64,000 nucleotides of DNA. Source: Burkholderia vietnamiensis LMG 10929. Its GTDB lineage: Bacteria; Pseudomonadota; Gammaproteobacteria; Burkholderiales; Burkholderiaceae. The notes beneath the pieces were generated by a model, which was not told the origin of the DNA, ran no database searches, and worked only from the letters and a program-made list of their open reading frames with translations. The translations under genes were made by a program, and so were the position numbers. The stretch lies in the NCBI RefSeq assembly GCF_000959445.1, contig NZ_CP009632.1, positions 682,001 to 746,000 of the forward strand, in the 5' to 3' direction. Shown piece after piece: positions 36,454-46,773 of this stretch; the first letter of the stretch is position 1, and each line of letters starts with the position of its first letter.

Positions 36454-37764
36454 ATGGAAAAACTCGAGTATCTGAAGCGTGTCGAATCGAAGGCGCGAAC
36501 CTACGCGACCTCCATTCCGCGGCTGTTTACCCATGCCAAGGGCGTCCGCATACGCGACTCGGACGGGCAGGAATACATCGACTGTCTGTCGAATGCGGGC
36601 ACGCTCGCGCTCGGACACAATCACCCGGAAGTCAACGAAGCCGTCATGCGGTTTCTGTCGTCCGATCAGATGCAGCAGGCGCTCGACCTCGGTACGCCGG
36701 CCAAGCACGCGTTCGTCGAGCAGCTGTTCTCGCTGTTGCCCGCCGCGCTCGCCAGAACCGGCAAGATCCAGTTCTGCAGCCCGAGCGGCGCGGACGGCGT
36801 CGAAGCGGCGCTCAAGCTGACCCGGCACCATACGGGCCGCTCGACGGTCATGGCGTTTCACGGCGCGTATCACGGGATGACGGCGGGCGCGCTCGCCGTG
36901 ACGGGCAAGCTCACGCCCAAACCGGCCGGCGCCACCGGGCAGGACGTGCATTTCCTGCCGTTTCCGTATGCGTTCCGCTGCCCGTTCGGCACGGACGGAT
37001 CGGCCACCGATCGACTGAGCATCAACTATATCCGGACCGTCCTGTCGGACCCGGAGAGCGGCATACCGAAGCCGGCGGCCGTCATCGTCGAGGTCGTGCA
37101 AGGCGAAGGCGGCTGCATCCCCGCCTCCGACGCGTGGCTGATCGAGCTGCGCGAGCTGACGCTGCGGCATGAAATCCCGCTGATCGTCGACGAAGTGCAG
37201 ACGGGGCTCGGCAGAACCGGCGCGATGTTCGCGATCGAGCATTCCGGCATCCGCCCCGACGTGCTGGTGTTGTCGAAGGCATTCGGCGGCGGCTATCCGT
37301 TGTCGGTCGTGGTCTACGACGAGCGCCTCGACACCTGGCCGGCCGGCGCGCACGCCGGCACGTTCCGCGGCAACCAGATCGCGATGGTGGCCGGCCTGAC
37401 GACCATGCAGATCGTCGAACGGGACGGGTTGTCGGCGCACGCCGAGCGCGTCGGCAAGCTGCTGCTCGCGGGCCTCGAGGCGCTGGCGCAACGGTTTGCG
37501 TGCCTTGGCCAGATCCGCGGCCGCGGCCTGATGATCGGCGCCGAAGTCGTCGCGCCGGGCAGCGACGGCCGCGCCGGCCCGGCCGATGGGGCGCTCGCCA
37601 AAGCCATCAAGCAGAACTGCCTGCGCAATGGCCTCGTCATCGAAACCGGCGGACGCAACGGCGCGGTGCTCAGGTTTCTGCCGCCGCTGATCCTGTCCGA
37701 GCCGGACGCCCACGAGGTTCTCAATCGCTTCGAGCATGCCGTGGAAACGGCCTGCCGCGCATAG
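36454..37764 (+). CDS. Class III aminotransferase, diaminobutyrate--2-oxoglutarate type
   Basis: A PLP-dependent class III aminotransferase of 436 residues from the ATG at 36454 (MEKLEYLKRVES); an upstream ATG at 36346 would add 36 unconserved residues. The motifs fit the Dat/EctB family: YIDCLSNAGTLALGHNHPEV, FCSPSGADGVEAALKLTRHH, FHGAYHGMTAGALAVTG, IVDEVQTGLGRTG and Lys275 in LSKAFGGGYPLS. It should turn aspartate semialdehyde into 2,4-diaminobutyrate using glutamate. This is a residue of occidiofungin, so the gene likely makes the non-protein amino acid for a later NRPS module beyond the window. It is separate from the aminotransferase domain inside the large synthase. Confidence 0.85.
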   Translation: MEKLEYLKRVESKARTYATSIPRLFTHAKGVRIRDSDGQEYIDCLSNAGTLALGHNHPEVNEAVMRFLSSDQMQQALDLGTPAKHAFVEQLFSLLPAALARTGKIQFCSPSGADGVEAALKLTRHHTGRSTVMAFHGAYHGMTAGALAVTGKLTPKPAGATGQDVHFLPFPYAFRCPFGTDGSATDRLSINYIRTVLSDPESGIPKPAAVIVEVVQGEGGCIPASDAWLIELRELTLRHEIPLIVDEVQTGLGRTGAMFAIEHSGIRPDVLVLSKAFGGGYPLSVVVYDERLDTWPAGAHAGTFRGNQIAMVAGLTTMQIVERDGLSAHAERVGKLLLAGLEALAQRFACLGQIRGRGLMIGAEVVAPGSDGRAGPADGALAKAIKQNCLRNGLVIETGGRNGAVLRFLPPLILSEPDAHEVLNRFEHAVETACRA

Positions 37765-37829
37765 CCGCGCCGCGGCGCGACCACGCATTCCGGCCGGCTG
37801 CGGCTCGGGTCCAGAAAGGAACACACACG

Positions 37830-38840
37830 ATGCAGGGCATGACGGAACGCAAGCTGCTTGCCGACGGGAGTTCTCCGTGGCTGCTGGAACCTGCGTCGAA
37901 CGAGCGCGATATCGCAGCGGCGGTGAATGCCAATCGGCCGGCACTCGAAGCGCGGCTACACGAGCACGGCGCGCTGCTGTTCCGCGGCTTCGACGTTTCA
38001 TCCGTGAGCGACTTCGACGCGTTCGTCAATGCGGTTTCAAGCCACAAGTCCGACTACGTCTATCGCTCCACGCCGCGCACGTCGGTCGGCAATGGCATCT
38101 TCACGGCCACCGAGTATCCGCCGAGCGAGACGATCGCACTGCATTGCGAAAACGCGTATCAGCGCAGCTGGCCGCTCAGCGTGGCGTTCTGCTGCCTGAC
38201 GCCGGCCGCGAGCGGCGGCGAAACGCCGATTGCCGACATGCGCGAAGTGACCCGCCGAATCGGGCCGCGGCTCCTGGACGCGTTCGAGACGAAGCAAGTC
38301 CGCTATGTCAGGCACTACCGCAGCCATGTCGACATTCCGTGGGAAACCGTCTTTCAGACGCGCGACCGCAGCCGGGTCGCGGCGTTCTGCGCGGACCACG
38401 ACATCGCGTTCGAATGGCTCGACGACGACACGCTGCGCACCGTCCAGATCAATCAGGGCGTGGCCTACCATCCCGTCACCGGCGAGCGGGTGTTCTTCAA
38501 TCAGGCGCATCTGTTTCACATCTCGAACCTCGAAGCCTCGCTCGCCAGCTCCATCGTCAGCCTGTTCGGCCTTGACCGCGTGCCGCGCAACGCGTGCTAC
38601 GGCGACGGCCAGCCGCTCGATCTCGCCGACATCGAGCACGTCCGCAACGCGTTCCGCGAATGCGCGATCACGTTTGCGTGGCAACGAGGCGATGTCCTGC
38701 TCGTCGACAACATGCGATTCGCCCACGGCCGCAACCCGTTCGAAGGCGAGCGCAAGGTCGTCGTGTCGCTGCTCGACCCATACGCGCCCACCGCCACGCA
38801 ACAACCGCACGCCGGCGATCACGCGCGCATTCCGCAATAG
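37830..38840 (+). CDS. TauD/SyrP-like Fe(II)/2-oxoglutarate dioxygenase (candidate beta-hydroxylase)
   Basis: A 336-residue enzyme. The ATG at 37830 has AGAAAGGA nine bases upstream. The iron ligands are His105 and Glu107 in LHCENAYQRSWP and His299 in FAHGRNPF; the 2-oxoglutarate Arg lies near 310 (EGERKVVVS). Sequence such as LLFRGFDVSSVSDFDAFVN and CCLTPAASGGETPIADMREV is typical of SyrP-like members of NRPS clusters, which beta-hydroxylate a carrier-bound amino acid. In occidiofungin-type peptides a beta-hydroxy-asparagine occurs, so hydroxylation of Asn (or Asp) is the reasonable proposal, not proven by the sequence. It lies 66 bases after the aminotransferase and 168 bases before the first synthase gene. 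Confidence 0.83.
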   Translation: MQGMTERKLLADGSSPWLLEPASNERDIAAAVNANRPALEARLHEHGALLFRGFDVSSVSDFDAFVNAVSSHKSDYVYRSTPRTSVGNGIFTATEYPPSETIALHCENAYQRSWPLSVAFCCLTPAASGGETPIADMREVTRRIGPRLLDAFETKQVRYVRHYRSHVDIPWETVFQTRDRSRVAAFCADHDIAFEWLDDDTLRTVQINQGVAYHPVTGERVFFNQAHLFHISNLEASLASSIVSLFGLDRVPRNACYGDGQPLDLADIEHVRNAFRECAITFAWQRGDVLLVDNMRFAHGRNPFEGERKVVVSLLDPYAPTATQQPHAGDHARIPQ

Positions 38841-38900
38841 AAGCGCGGATCGATCGCCTACGCGAAACGCCGTGTCATTGGATTACGGGGCAGACGTCGG

Positions 38901-38919
38901 ATTAGAGCGATGCTCTAAT
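38901..38919. promoter_or_regulatory. Dyad upstream of the first synthase gene
   Basis: ATTAGAGC-GAT-GCTCTAAT is a perfect 8-bp inverted repeat with 3-base spacer, about 90 bases before the ATG at 39009, in the only gap above 100 bases between cluster genes here. It could be an operator for a LuxR-type or other dimeric regulator. The regulator is not in the window. Confidence 0.5.
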
Positions 38920-39008
38920 TTCAATGCCGCCCCGACCCCGGCAAGCGCCGCGGGATAGCGACACCGGCCCAGAGGGTTTGAACGTTCAGCGGACAACGAA
39001 GATCGAGT

Positions 39009-42000
39009 ATGAATCCCGATACAAAATTCAGGACTGTTACTGAAGTAATAGCGTTTCGCGGCGCGACCCAACCCGAGAAGACGGCTTTCATTTTTCTCGA
39101 GAACGGCGAAACGGAACAGGCTCGGCTCACGTTCGGCGATCTGGACAGGCGGGCTCGCGGTATCGCCGCGAGGCTGCAGCGCCTGGCGCAACCCGGCGAG
39201 CGCGTGCTGCTGGTCTACCCGCCCGGGCTCGAATTCATCTGTGCGTGGGTGGGATGCCTGTACGCCGGCCTGATCGGCGTGCCGGCCTACGCGCCGCGCC
39301 GCCATCGGCCGGCCGACCGGCTGAAGGCCATCGTCGCCGACGCGACGCCCGTAGTCGCGCTCACCGATGCAGCCACGCTCGACGGTCTGACGGATCGCGC
39401 AGACGGCTATTCCGACACGCTGGAGCTGTATGTCCTGGCGACGGACCAGCACTTCGATGCGCCGGCCGAGCAATGGCGTGCGCCGGACATCACGCCGCAG
39501 ACACTGGCGCTTCTGCAATACACGTCCGGTTCGACCGGCACGCCGAAAGGCGTGATGATCAGTCATGCAAACATCCTGAGCAATATGGCCGTCATCGCCG
39601 AGGCGAGCGATGCCGATGCGTCGACGGTGTTCGTCAGCTGGCTCCCGGTGTTTCACGACATGGGCTTCTTCGGCAAGGTGCTGCTGCCGATCCATCTCGG
39701 TGTGCTGTCGGTGCTGATGGCGCCCGCGGCCTTCGTGCAGCGGCCGGTCCGCTGGCTTCAGGCGATCACGAATTATCGCGCCACGCATTGCGCCGCGCCC
39801 GACTTCGCCTACGACCTGTGCGCACGCAAGGTCTCGGATGACGCGCGCGCGCAGCTCGATCTCGGCAGCTGGAAGGTGGCATTCAACGGCGCCGAGCCGG
39901 TGCGCGCGGAGTCGGTCGCGCGTTTTTCTCGCGCGTTCGCCGCATGCGGCTTTCACGCGCACACCATGCGCCCCGTCTACGGGATGGCCGAGGCGACCTT
40001 GTTCATCTCGGGGCAGCCGGCGCATTCGCCGCCGCTGGTGGCGGACTACGACGCCGACGATCTCGCCCGCGGCGTGGCGACGAGGCACGAGCACGGCAAG
40101 CGCCACGCGCTGGTTTCATGCGGGCGGCCGTGGGCCGGGCATCGCGTGCAGATCGTCAATCCGGATACCGGCGAGCGGTGCCCGCCCGGCCGGATCGGCG
40201 AAATCTGGCTGACCGGCCCGAGCGTCGGCGCGGGCTACTGGAAGCGCGACGACGAGACGGCGCGCACCTTTCGCGCGACGCTCGACGGCGATGCCGCGCA
40301 TTACCTGCGCACCGGTGATCTGGGCTTCGTCGACGGCGAGCACCTGTTCGTCACCGGCCGCCTGAAAGATCTCATCATCGTCGCGGGTCGCAATCACTAC
40401 CCGCAGGATCTCGAGCACACCGCCGAGGGCGCGCACGCCGCACTGGCGCCGAACGCATCGGCGGCCTTCTCGATCACCGTCGACGGAACCGAGCGGATCG
40501 TCGTCGCCTGTGAAGTGCGCCGCGAAGCGCTCAACACGCTGAATGCCGAAGCCGTTGCTGCGGAGATCCGGCGCACGCTCGCGGAACAGCATGACGTCGA
40601 TCTGTACGCGGCTGTGCTGTTGAAGCCCGCGACGATCCTGCGCACGTCGAGCGGAAAGATCCAGCGCAGCCGCATCCGGCAGGCGTTCGTCGACGGTCAG
40701 GGGCTCGCGATCGCGGGCGAGTGGCGCCGCCCGCTGCCGGCGGCGCACGCACCGTCCGAGGCCCCATCGCGCGATACGCAGGCGCTCGTGCAATGGTGCG
40801 TCGAGCGTGTCGCACATCTGTCGGGAATCGACCCGGCCGCCATCGACCCCGACCAGCCGTTCAGCATCTACGGCCTCGATTCGCGGGACGCGATCATGCT
40901 GTCGGGCGAGTTGCAGGACTGGCTCGGGCTTCCGGTTTCGCCTACCGTCGTCTACGATTTTCCGAGCATTGCGCTGCTTGCGCGCCATCTGTGCGGCGCC
41001 GACGACGTCGCGCCGGCCCGCGCCGCGGCCGCTCCGTCCAGTGCACATGCGGACATCGCGATCGTCGGCATCGGATGCCGATTCCCCGGCGCGAACGGCC
41101 CCGACGAATTCTGGCGACTGCTGCTCGACGGCCGCGACGCGATCGGCGCGTCCACCCGGCGCGCCGGCGCGCTGCCGCCGACGGGGCTGCTGGAAGACGT
41201 CGACCGCTTCGATGCGGCGTTCTTCGGCATCAGTGCCCGCGAAGCCGAGTCGATGGATCCGCAACAGCGTCTGCTGCTCGAGGTCGCATGGGAGACGCTC
41301 GAACATGCGGGGATCGCACCGCGCAGTCTCGCCGGCGCACGCACCGCGGTCGTCGTGGGCATCAGCAATGCCGACTACGTCCGGCTGGCGCAGCAGGAAG
41401 CGGCCGATATCGGCCCTTATGTCGCGACCGGCAATGCGCTCGGCGTCGCCGCGAACCGCATCTCGTACACGCTCGATCTGCGCGGCCCGAGCTGGGCGGT
41501 CGATACTGCGTGTTCGTCGTCGCTCGTCGCGGTTCATCACGCGTGCCGCACGCTGCAGCGCGGCGAGTCCGACGCGGCGCTGGCCGGCGGCGTCAACCTG
41601 ATTCTGGCGCCGCAACTGAGCGCGTCGTTCACGCAGGCCGGCATGTTGTCGCCGGACGGCCGTTGCAAGGCTTTCGATGCGGCCGCCAACGGTTACGTGC
41701 GCGGCGAAGGCGTGGGCATGGTGCTGCTCAAGCGTCTCGACGATGCGCTCGCGAACGGCGACACCGTGTTCGCGGTGATCCGCGGCTCGGCGGTGAACCA
41801 GGACGGGCGCAGCAACGGCTTGACCGCCCCCAACGGCCCGGCGCAGCAGGCCGTGATCGTCGACGCGCTGCGCGATGCGGGCGTGCCAGCGCAGGACATC
41901 GGCTTCGTCGAGGCGCACGGGACGGGGACGCCGCTCGGCGACCCGATCGAGTTGAACGCGCTGGCGGCCGTGCTCGGTGAATCGCGCGCACCGGACGCGC

Positions 42001-43448
42001 ATTGCTGGATCGGTTCGGTCAAGACCAATATCGGGCATCTGGAGTCCGCAGCCGGGATCGCCAGCCTGATCAAGACGGCCCTCGTGCTGCACCACCGCGC
42101 GATTCCGCCGAACCTCCATTTCCGGTCGATCAATCCGCAGATCGCCGTCGACGGCACGCCGTTCCGCATTCCGCAGCAGGTCACGCCGTGGCAGGCCGAG
42201 CACGGCACGCGCCTGGCCGGCGTGAGCTCGTTCGGCTTCGGCGGCACCAATGCGCACGTGATTCTGTCGGAAGCACCGCAGGACGCGCGCCCGGAAGCGG
42301 AGGCGGCTGCGAGCGCGTCGTGCGTCGTGACGCTCTCCGCGCGCACGCCGGAAGCGTTGCAGACGCTGGCGGCAGCGTACGCGGCCTATCTCGACGCCCA
42401 TCCCGACGCGCGGGTGCAGGACGTCGCGTTCACCGCGAACACCGGACGCACGCACTTCGCGCGGCGGGCGGCGCTCGTCGCGTCGAGCATCGAAGGGTTG
42501 CGTGCGCAACTGGATGCCGTCGTGGCCGGCGAGCCGGCCGAGCAGCCGCCCGCAGTGACGTTCCACTTTGCCGCCGACGACGGCGGCAGCGCCGACGCCA
42601 TGCGCCACCTGCGCGCCGCGAGCCCGGCCTTCGACGCGCTAATGCAGCGGAACGCCGACGCAGCCGACGCATGCGACGCGCCGCCGTTCACGGCGTTCCA
42701 GTGCGCGCTCGCGCAACTGTGGATGTCGTTCGGCGTCACGCCGACGGCGGTCAGCAGCACGGGCGACGGGCATCGCGCGGCTGCATCGCTGACCGGCGTG
42801 CCGCAGCTGACCGGCGTGCCGCAGCTGTCCGACGGTGCCAAGGCGGCCGACACCGGCAACTCGATCGAGATCGAGATCGGCACGCAGGCGGCCGCGTGGA
42901 ACACGATCCTGCACACGCTCGCCGAGCTCTACGTGCGAGGCGCGTCGCTCGACTGGGATGCCGTCGCGCGACACGCGCCGCGTCGCCGCCTCGCCCTGCC
43001 CACCTATCCGTTCGAGCGGCGCGCCTTCTGGATCAGTCCCGACGCGCCGCGCCATCCGCTGCTCGGGCGTCGTCTCGAGCAGCACGCGCATGCGCCGGCC
43101 ACGTGGATCTGGCAGTCGCGTCTCGACGCGCCGGCCGCCACGTTTCTCGACGGTCATCGCGTCAAGGGTTCGCCGGTGCTGCCCTACTCCGCATATGTGG
43201 AAATGGCGCTGGCCGCGACGTCGGAAATCGGCGCGGCCGGCCATACGACGTTGAAGGACCTCGCGCTGCACGCGCCGTTACCGTTGCATGCGCATCGATC
43301 GCACACCGTGCAGACCGTGCTGAGCCGGCGGTCCTGGGGACCGTTTTCGTTCGCCGTCTATCACCGGATCGACGACACGAGCGGCGCCGCCGCATGGCAA
43401 ATGTGCGCGAGTGCCGAAATACACGAATCCGAGCGGAGCCACGCATGA
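39009..43448 (+). CDS. PKS loading and first module: FAAL-ACP-KS-(dead AT)-DH N-terminal half
   Basis: A 1,479-residue synthase. Residues 1-575 are a fatty acyl-AMP ligase (LLQYTSGSTGTPKGVMISH near 168, YLRTGDLGFVDGEHLF, SGKIQRSRIRQ). An ACP follows (592-664, Ser625 in YGLDSRDA). KS1 covers 682-1088 (DTACSSS with Cys835, VEAHGTGTPLGDPIE, KTNIGHLESAAG). Residues 1140-1310 are an acyltransferase remnant: its opening has degenerated to FHFAADDGG, the GHSxG region to SSTGDGHRAAA near 1249, and the second half is missing. A tandem 18-bp duplication lies in it. From 1348 the N-terminal hot-dog of a dehydratase follows, with the catalytic His1383 in DGHRVKGSPVLP, and then the protein simply ends. 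The other half is in the next gene, whose ATG overlaps this stop (ATGA). The ligase loads a fatty acid, C12 by chain-length reasoning. Confidence 0.93.
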   Translation: MNPDTKFRTVTEVIAFRGATQPEKTAFIFLENGETEQARLTFGDLDRRARGIAARLQRLAQPGERVLLVYPPGLEFICAWVGCLYAGLIGVPAYAPRRHRPADRLKAIVADATPVVALTDAATLDGLTDRADGYSDTLELYVLATDQHFDAPAEQWRAPDITPQTLALLQYTSGSTGTPKGVMISHANILSNMAVIAEASDADASTVFVSWLPVFHDMGFFGKVLLPIHLGVLSVLMAPAAFVQRPVRWLQAITNYRATHCAAPDFAYDLCARKVSDDARAQLDLGSWKVAFNGAEPVRAESVARFSRAFAACGFHAHTMRPVYGMAEATLFISGQPAHSPPLVADYDADDLARGVATRHEHGKRHALVSCGRPWAGHRVQIVNPDTGERCPPGRIGEIWLTGPSVGAGYWKRDDETARTFRATLDGDAAHYLRTGDLGFVDGEHLFVTGRLKDLIIVAGRNHYPQDLEHTAEGAHAALAPNASAAFSITVDGTERIVVACEVRREALNTLNAEAVAAEIRRTLAEQHDVDLYAAVLLKPATILRTSSGKIQRSRIRQAFVDGQGLAIAGEWRRPLPAAHAPSEAPSRDTQALVQWCVERVAHLSGIDPAAIDPDQPFSIYGLDSRDAIMLSGELQDWLGLPVSPTVVYDFPSIALLARHLCGADDVAPARAAAAPSSAHADIAIVGIGCRFPGANGPDEFWRLLLDGRDAIGASTRRAGALPPTGLLEDVDRFDAAFFGISAREAESMDPQQRLLLEVAWETLEHAGIAPRSLAGARTAVVVGISNADYVRLAQQEAADIGPYVATGNALGVAANRISYTLDLRGPSWAVDTACSSSLVAVHHACRTLQRGESDAALAGGVNLILAPQLSASFTQAGMLSPDGRCKAFDAAANGYVRGEGVGMVLLKRLDDALANGDTVFAVIRGSAVNQDGRSNGLTAPNGPAQQAVIVDALRDAGVPAQDIGFVEAHGTGTPLGDPIELNALAAVLGESRAPDAHCWIGSVKTNIGHLESAAGIASLIKTALVLHHRAIPPNLHFRSINPQIAVDGTPFRIPQQVTPWQAEHGTRLAGVSSFGFGGTNAHVILSEAPQDARPEAEAAASASCVVTLSARTPEALQTLAAAYAAYLDAHPDARVQDVAFTANTGRTHFARRAALVASSIEGLRAQLDAVVAGEPAEQPPAVTFHFAADDGGSADAMRHLRAASPAFDALMQRNADAADACDAPPFTAFQCALAQLWMSFGVTPTAVSSTGDGHRAAASLTGVPQLTGVPQLSDGAKAADTGNSIEIEIGTQAAAWNTILHTLAELYVRGASLDWDAVARHAPRRRLALPTYPFERRAFWISPDAPRHPLLGRRLEQHAHAPATWIWQSRLDAPAATFLDGHRVKGSPVLPYSAYVEMALAATSEIGAAGHTTLKDLALHAPLPLHAHRSHTVQTVLSRRSWGPFSFAVYHRIDDTSGAAAWQMCASAEIHESERSHA
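42788..42823 (+). repeat. Tandem 18-bp duplication inside the dead acyltransferase
   Basis: GCTGACCGGCGTGCCGCA occurs twice in direct succession (42788-42805 and 42806-42823), giving LTGVPQ repeated. It keeps the frame. Such a slip in place of the active-site region fits loss of constraint on this domain. Confidence 0.9.
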
Positions 43449-46400
43449 AATTCGGCCTGATGTTCTTCGCGAGCAGTGAAGAGGCGCTGTCCGGCAACAA
43501 GTACCAACTGGTCATGGAGAGCGCGCGCTTCGCCGATGCGAACGGCTTCTCCAGCGTCTGGGTGCCGGAGCGCCACTTCACCGAATTCGGCTCGCTGTAC
43601 CCGAATCCGGCCGTGCTGCATGCGGCGCTGGCCGCGCTCACCCAACGCGTGACGCTGATCGCGGGCAGCGTGGTAGCGGCGCTGCACAACCCGATCCGGA
43701 TCGCGGAAGAATGGTCGATGGTGGACAACCTGTCGAACGGCCGCGTCGGCGTGTCGTTCGCGTCGGGCTGGAATCCGGACGACTTCGTGTTCGCGCCGGA
43801 CAAGTACGCGACCCGGCACGACGAGATGCTGACCACGATCGACGCCGTCCGAAAGCTGTGGCGCGGCGCGCTGCTGGAGGCGACCAACGGCGTGGGCAAG
43901 CCGGTGCAGCTGCGCATCTATCCGACGCCGGTGCAGCCGGAGCTGCCCGTCTGGGTCACGGCGGCCAGCAATCCGCAGACCTTCGTGCGCGCCGGCGAAG
44001 TCGGCGCCAACCTGCTGACCCACGTGCTCGATCAGGACCGCGACCAGCTCGCGCAGAAGATCGCGCTGTACCGCGACGCGCGCGCGCGGCACGGCTTCGA
44101 TCCGGCTGCCGGCACCGTGTCGGTGATGCTGCATACGTTCGTCGGCGACGACGCGGCGCGCGTACGCGAGCAGGCGCGCGCGCCGTTCTGCAACTACATC
44201 CGCAGCAATATCGGCCTGCTGAACGGGCTGGCGCAGAGCCGCGGCCAGTCGGTGGACGTGCGCGCGATGGGCGCGCGCGAGCTGGACGAGTTCGTCGAGT
44301 TTCTCTACGAACGCTTCGCGCAATCGCGCGGGCTCATCGGCACCCCCGATACCTGCATCGAACTCGTGCGGGAACTCGAATCGATCGGCGTGGACGAGGT
44401 GGCGTGCCTGCTCGATTTCGGGCCGCCGGTCGAAGCGATCCTCGGCAATCTGCCGCACCTGCGCCGGCTGCGCGAGATGTGCGCGCCGACGCGCCGCGTC
44501 GCGCCGACGAAGTTCGATGCCGCCGCGGTGCAGGCCCGCTGCACCGAGACGACGTCGGGCGTCGACTTCAACGGCGAGATCGGCCAGCACGGCGTGCAGA
44601 TCGACGGCGCGTTCAACGCGATCCAGCAAATCTGGCGCACGGCCGGCGAAGCGCTCGGCCGCATCAGCCTGCCGGCCGACGCGCCGGCGTCGTCGCAGTA
44701 CCACGTGCATCCGGCCTTTCTCGACGCGTGCAGCCGCGTGCTCGCCGCCGCGGTCGATCCGGCTGCGCTGGAGGCCGGCGACCTGTACCTGCCCAGTTCG
44801 ATCGGCGCGGTGCGGGTTCACCAGCCGCCGTCGTCGACCGACGCGTGGAGTCACGCGACGCTGCGCAAGCCGGACGGGCAGCGCGCACTCGAAGGCGATA
44901 TCCGCGTCCACGACCTCGCCGGCCGGCTGCTGATCGAGATCGACGCGCTGCGCTTGCAGCAAGTGCGCTCGGCGCGCAGCGCCGAGCGGCACGACCTGTC
45001 CGGGCTGCTTTATCAGCGCGTCTGGAGACCGTCGAGCGCCGACGCGACCCTTGGCGCGTCGCCCGCCGGCGAGTGGCTGATATTCGCGGATCGCGGCGGC
45101 GTCGGCGCGCAACTGGCCGGCCTGCTCGAAAGCGCCGGCGACACCTGCACGCTGCAGTTCGACGACGCGACGCCGGCGCTGCCCGCGCTCGACCGTCCGC
45201 TCAAGGGCGTGATTCATCTATGGAGCCTCGATCTCGCACCCGCCGACATCGCGGCGCGACGGCGTGCCAGCGCGAGCGTGCTGCAACTGGTCAGGGCGCT
45301 GGCGTCGGGCGCGGCGGCCGGCCCGCAGCCGCGTCTGTGGCTGGTGACGTCCGGCGCGATGAACGTGCTGGACGGCGAAGCGACCGCGGTCGCGCAGGCG
45401 CCGCTGTGGGGGCTGGGCCGGGCGATCGCGGTCGAGCATGCGGCGCTGTGGGGCGGGCTCGTCGATCTCGATCCCGAGCAGCCGTCGGCGGCCGATGTCG
45501 TGCAGGCGATCCGGGCCGCCGGCCGCGAAGACATGATCGCGTTTCGCCGCGGCCAGCGCCACGTCGCGCGCATCGCCCGCGACAATCGCGAATTCGTCAG
45601 CCACCGGCCGGTCCGGTTCCACCGCGACGCGACCTATCTGGTGACGGGCGGCCTCGGCGGGCTCGGCCTGCGCCTCGCGTCGTGGCTCGCCGACAACGGC
45701 GCCGGTCAGGTCGTGCTGCTCGGCCGCAGCGCGCCGTCGGCCGAAGCGGAGCAGATGCTGCGCACGCTCGGCGCGCGCTTCATCCGCGCCGATCTCGCGG
45801 ATCGCGACGACGTCGTGCAAGCGCTCGCCGAAATCGCGCACGCGATGCCGCCGCTCAAGGGCGTGTTCCACCTCGCCGGTGCGCTCGACGATGCGCTGCT
45901 GACGCGCCAGGACGACGACTTCTTCCACCGCGCCGGCAGCGGCAAGGCCGACGGTGCGTGGTATCTGCACGAGCTGACGGCCGACCTGCCGCTCGATCAT
46001 TTCGTGCTGTTCTCGTCGATGGCCGCGCTGCTCACCATGCCGGGCCAGGGCAACTACGCGGCGGCCAACAGCTTCCTCGACGCGCTGGCGCAGCACCGGC
46101 GCGCGCACGGGAAACCGGCGCTCAGCGTCAATTGGGGGCCGTGGGCCGACATCGGCCATGCGGCCAGCGACTACGGCCGGCGCGCGCACGAACAGCTGGC
46201 TGCGCTCGGCGTCGGCACGCTGTCGCCGGACCTCGCGATCGCGACGCTGGAGCGGCTGATGGCGGCGGGCGTCGCGCAGTCCGGCGTCGCGCACATCGAC
46301 TGGCCGACGCTGTTCCGGGTCGATGCGCCGGCCGCCGGGTCCGCGCTCTTCAGCGAGCTGGCGCAACCGGCCGCCCAACCCGCGCAGCAGGAGACGCCGC

Positions 46401-46773
46401 TGGTGCGCGAGCTGCAGGCGTGCGCGCCGCGCGAGCGGCTCGCGCTCGTCACCGACACGCTCGCGAAGATGCTGGCCGAGACGCTGCGGCTCGCCGGCCC
46501 CGACGCCATCGCGCCCGAACAGTCGCTGCTCGATCTCGGCCTGGATTCGCTGGTCGCGCTCGAACTGACGGACCGCCTCGCCAAGACGTTCGGCAAGCCG
46601 TTGCGCGCGACGCTGTTCTTTTCCTATCCGAACCTGCAGACGCTCGCCCGCTTCATTCTCGACGAGCTGTCGTCGTCGCTTCCCGAGGCGGCCGGCGACG
46701 CCGCCTCGGACGACCTCGACGAGCTCGACGAGGACGAACTTTCCGAACTGATCGCCCAGGAGATCGGCGCCCA

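Noticed and set aside
42002..43444. Upstream extension of the oxygenase-DH-KR frame
   Set aside because: The frame is open from 42002 but out of phase with the first synthase gene and has no domain. The ATG at 43445 gives an exact family start (MKFGLMFF) and the ATGA overlap.
43711..46773. Upstream extension of the large PKS-NRPS frame
   Set aside because: The frame is open back to 43711, but that part lies within the oxygenase-KR gene read out of phase (Arg-rich). The real start is the ATG at 46774, overlapping the previous stop.
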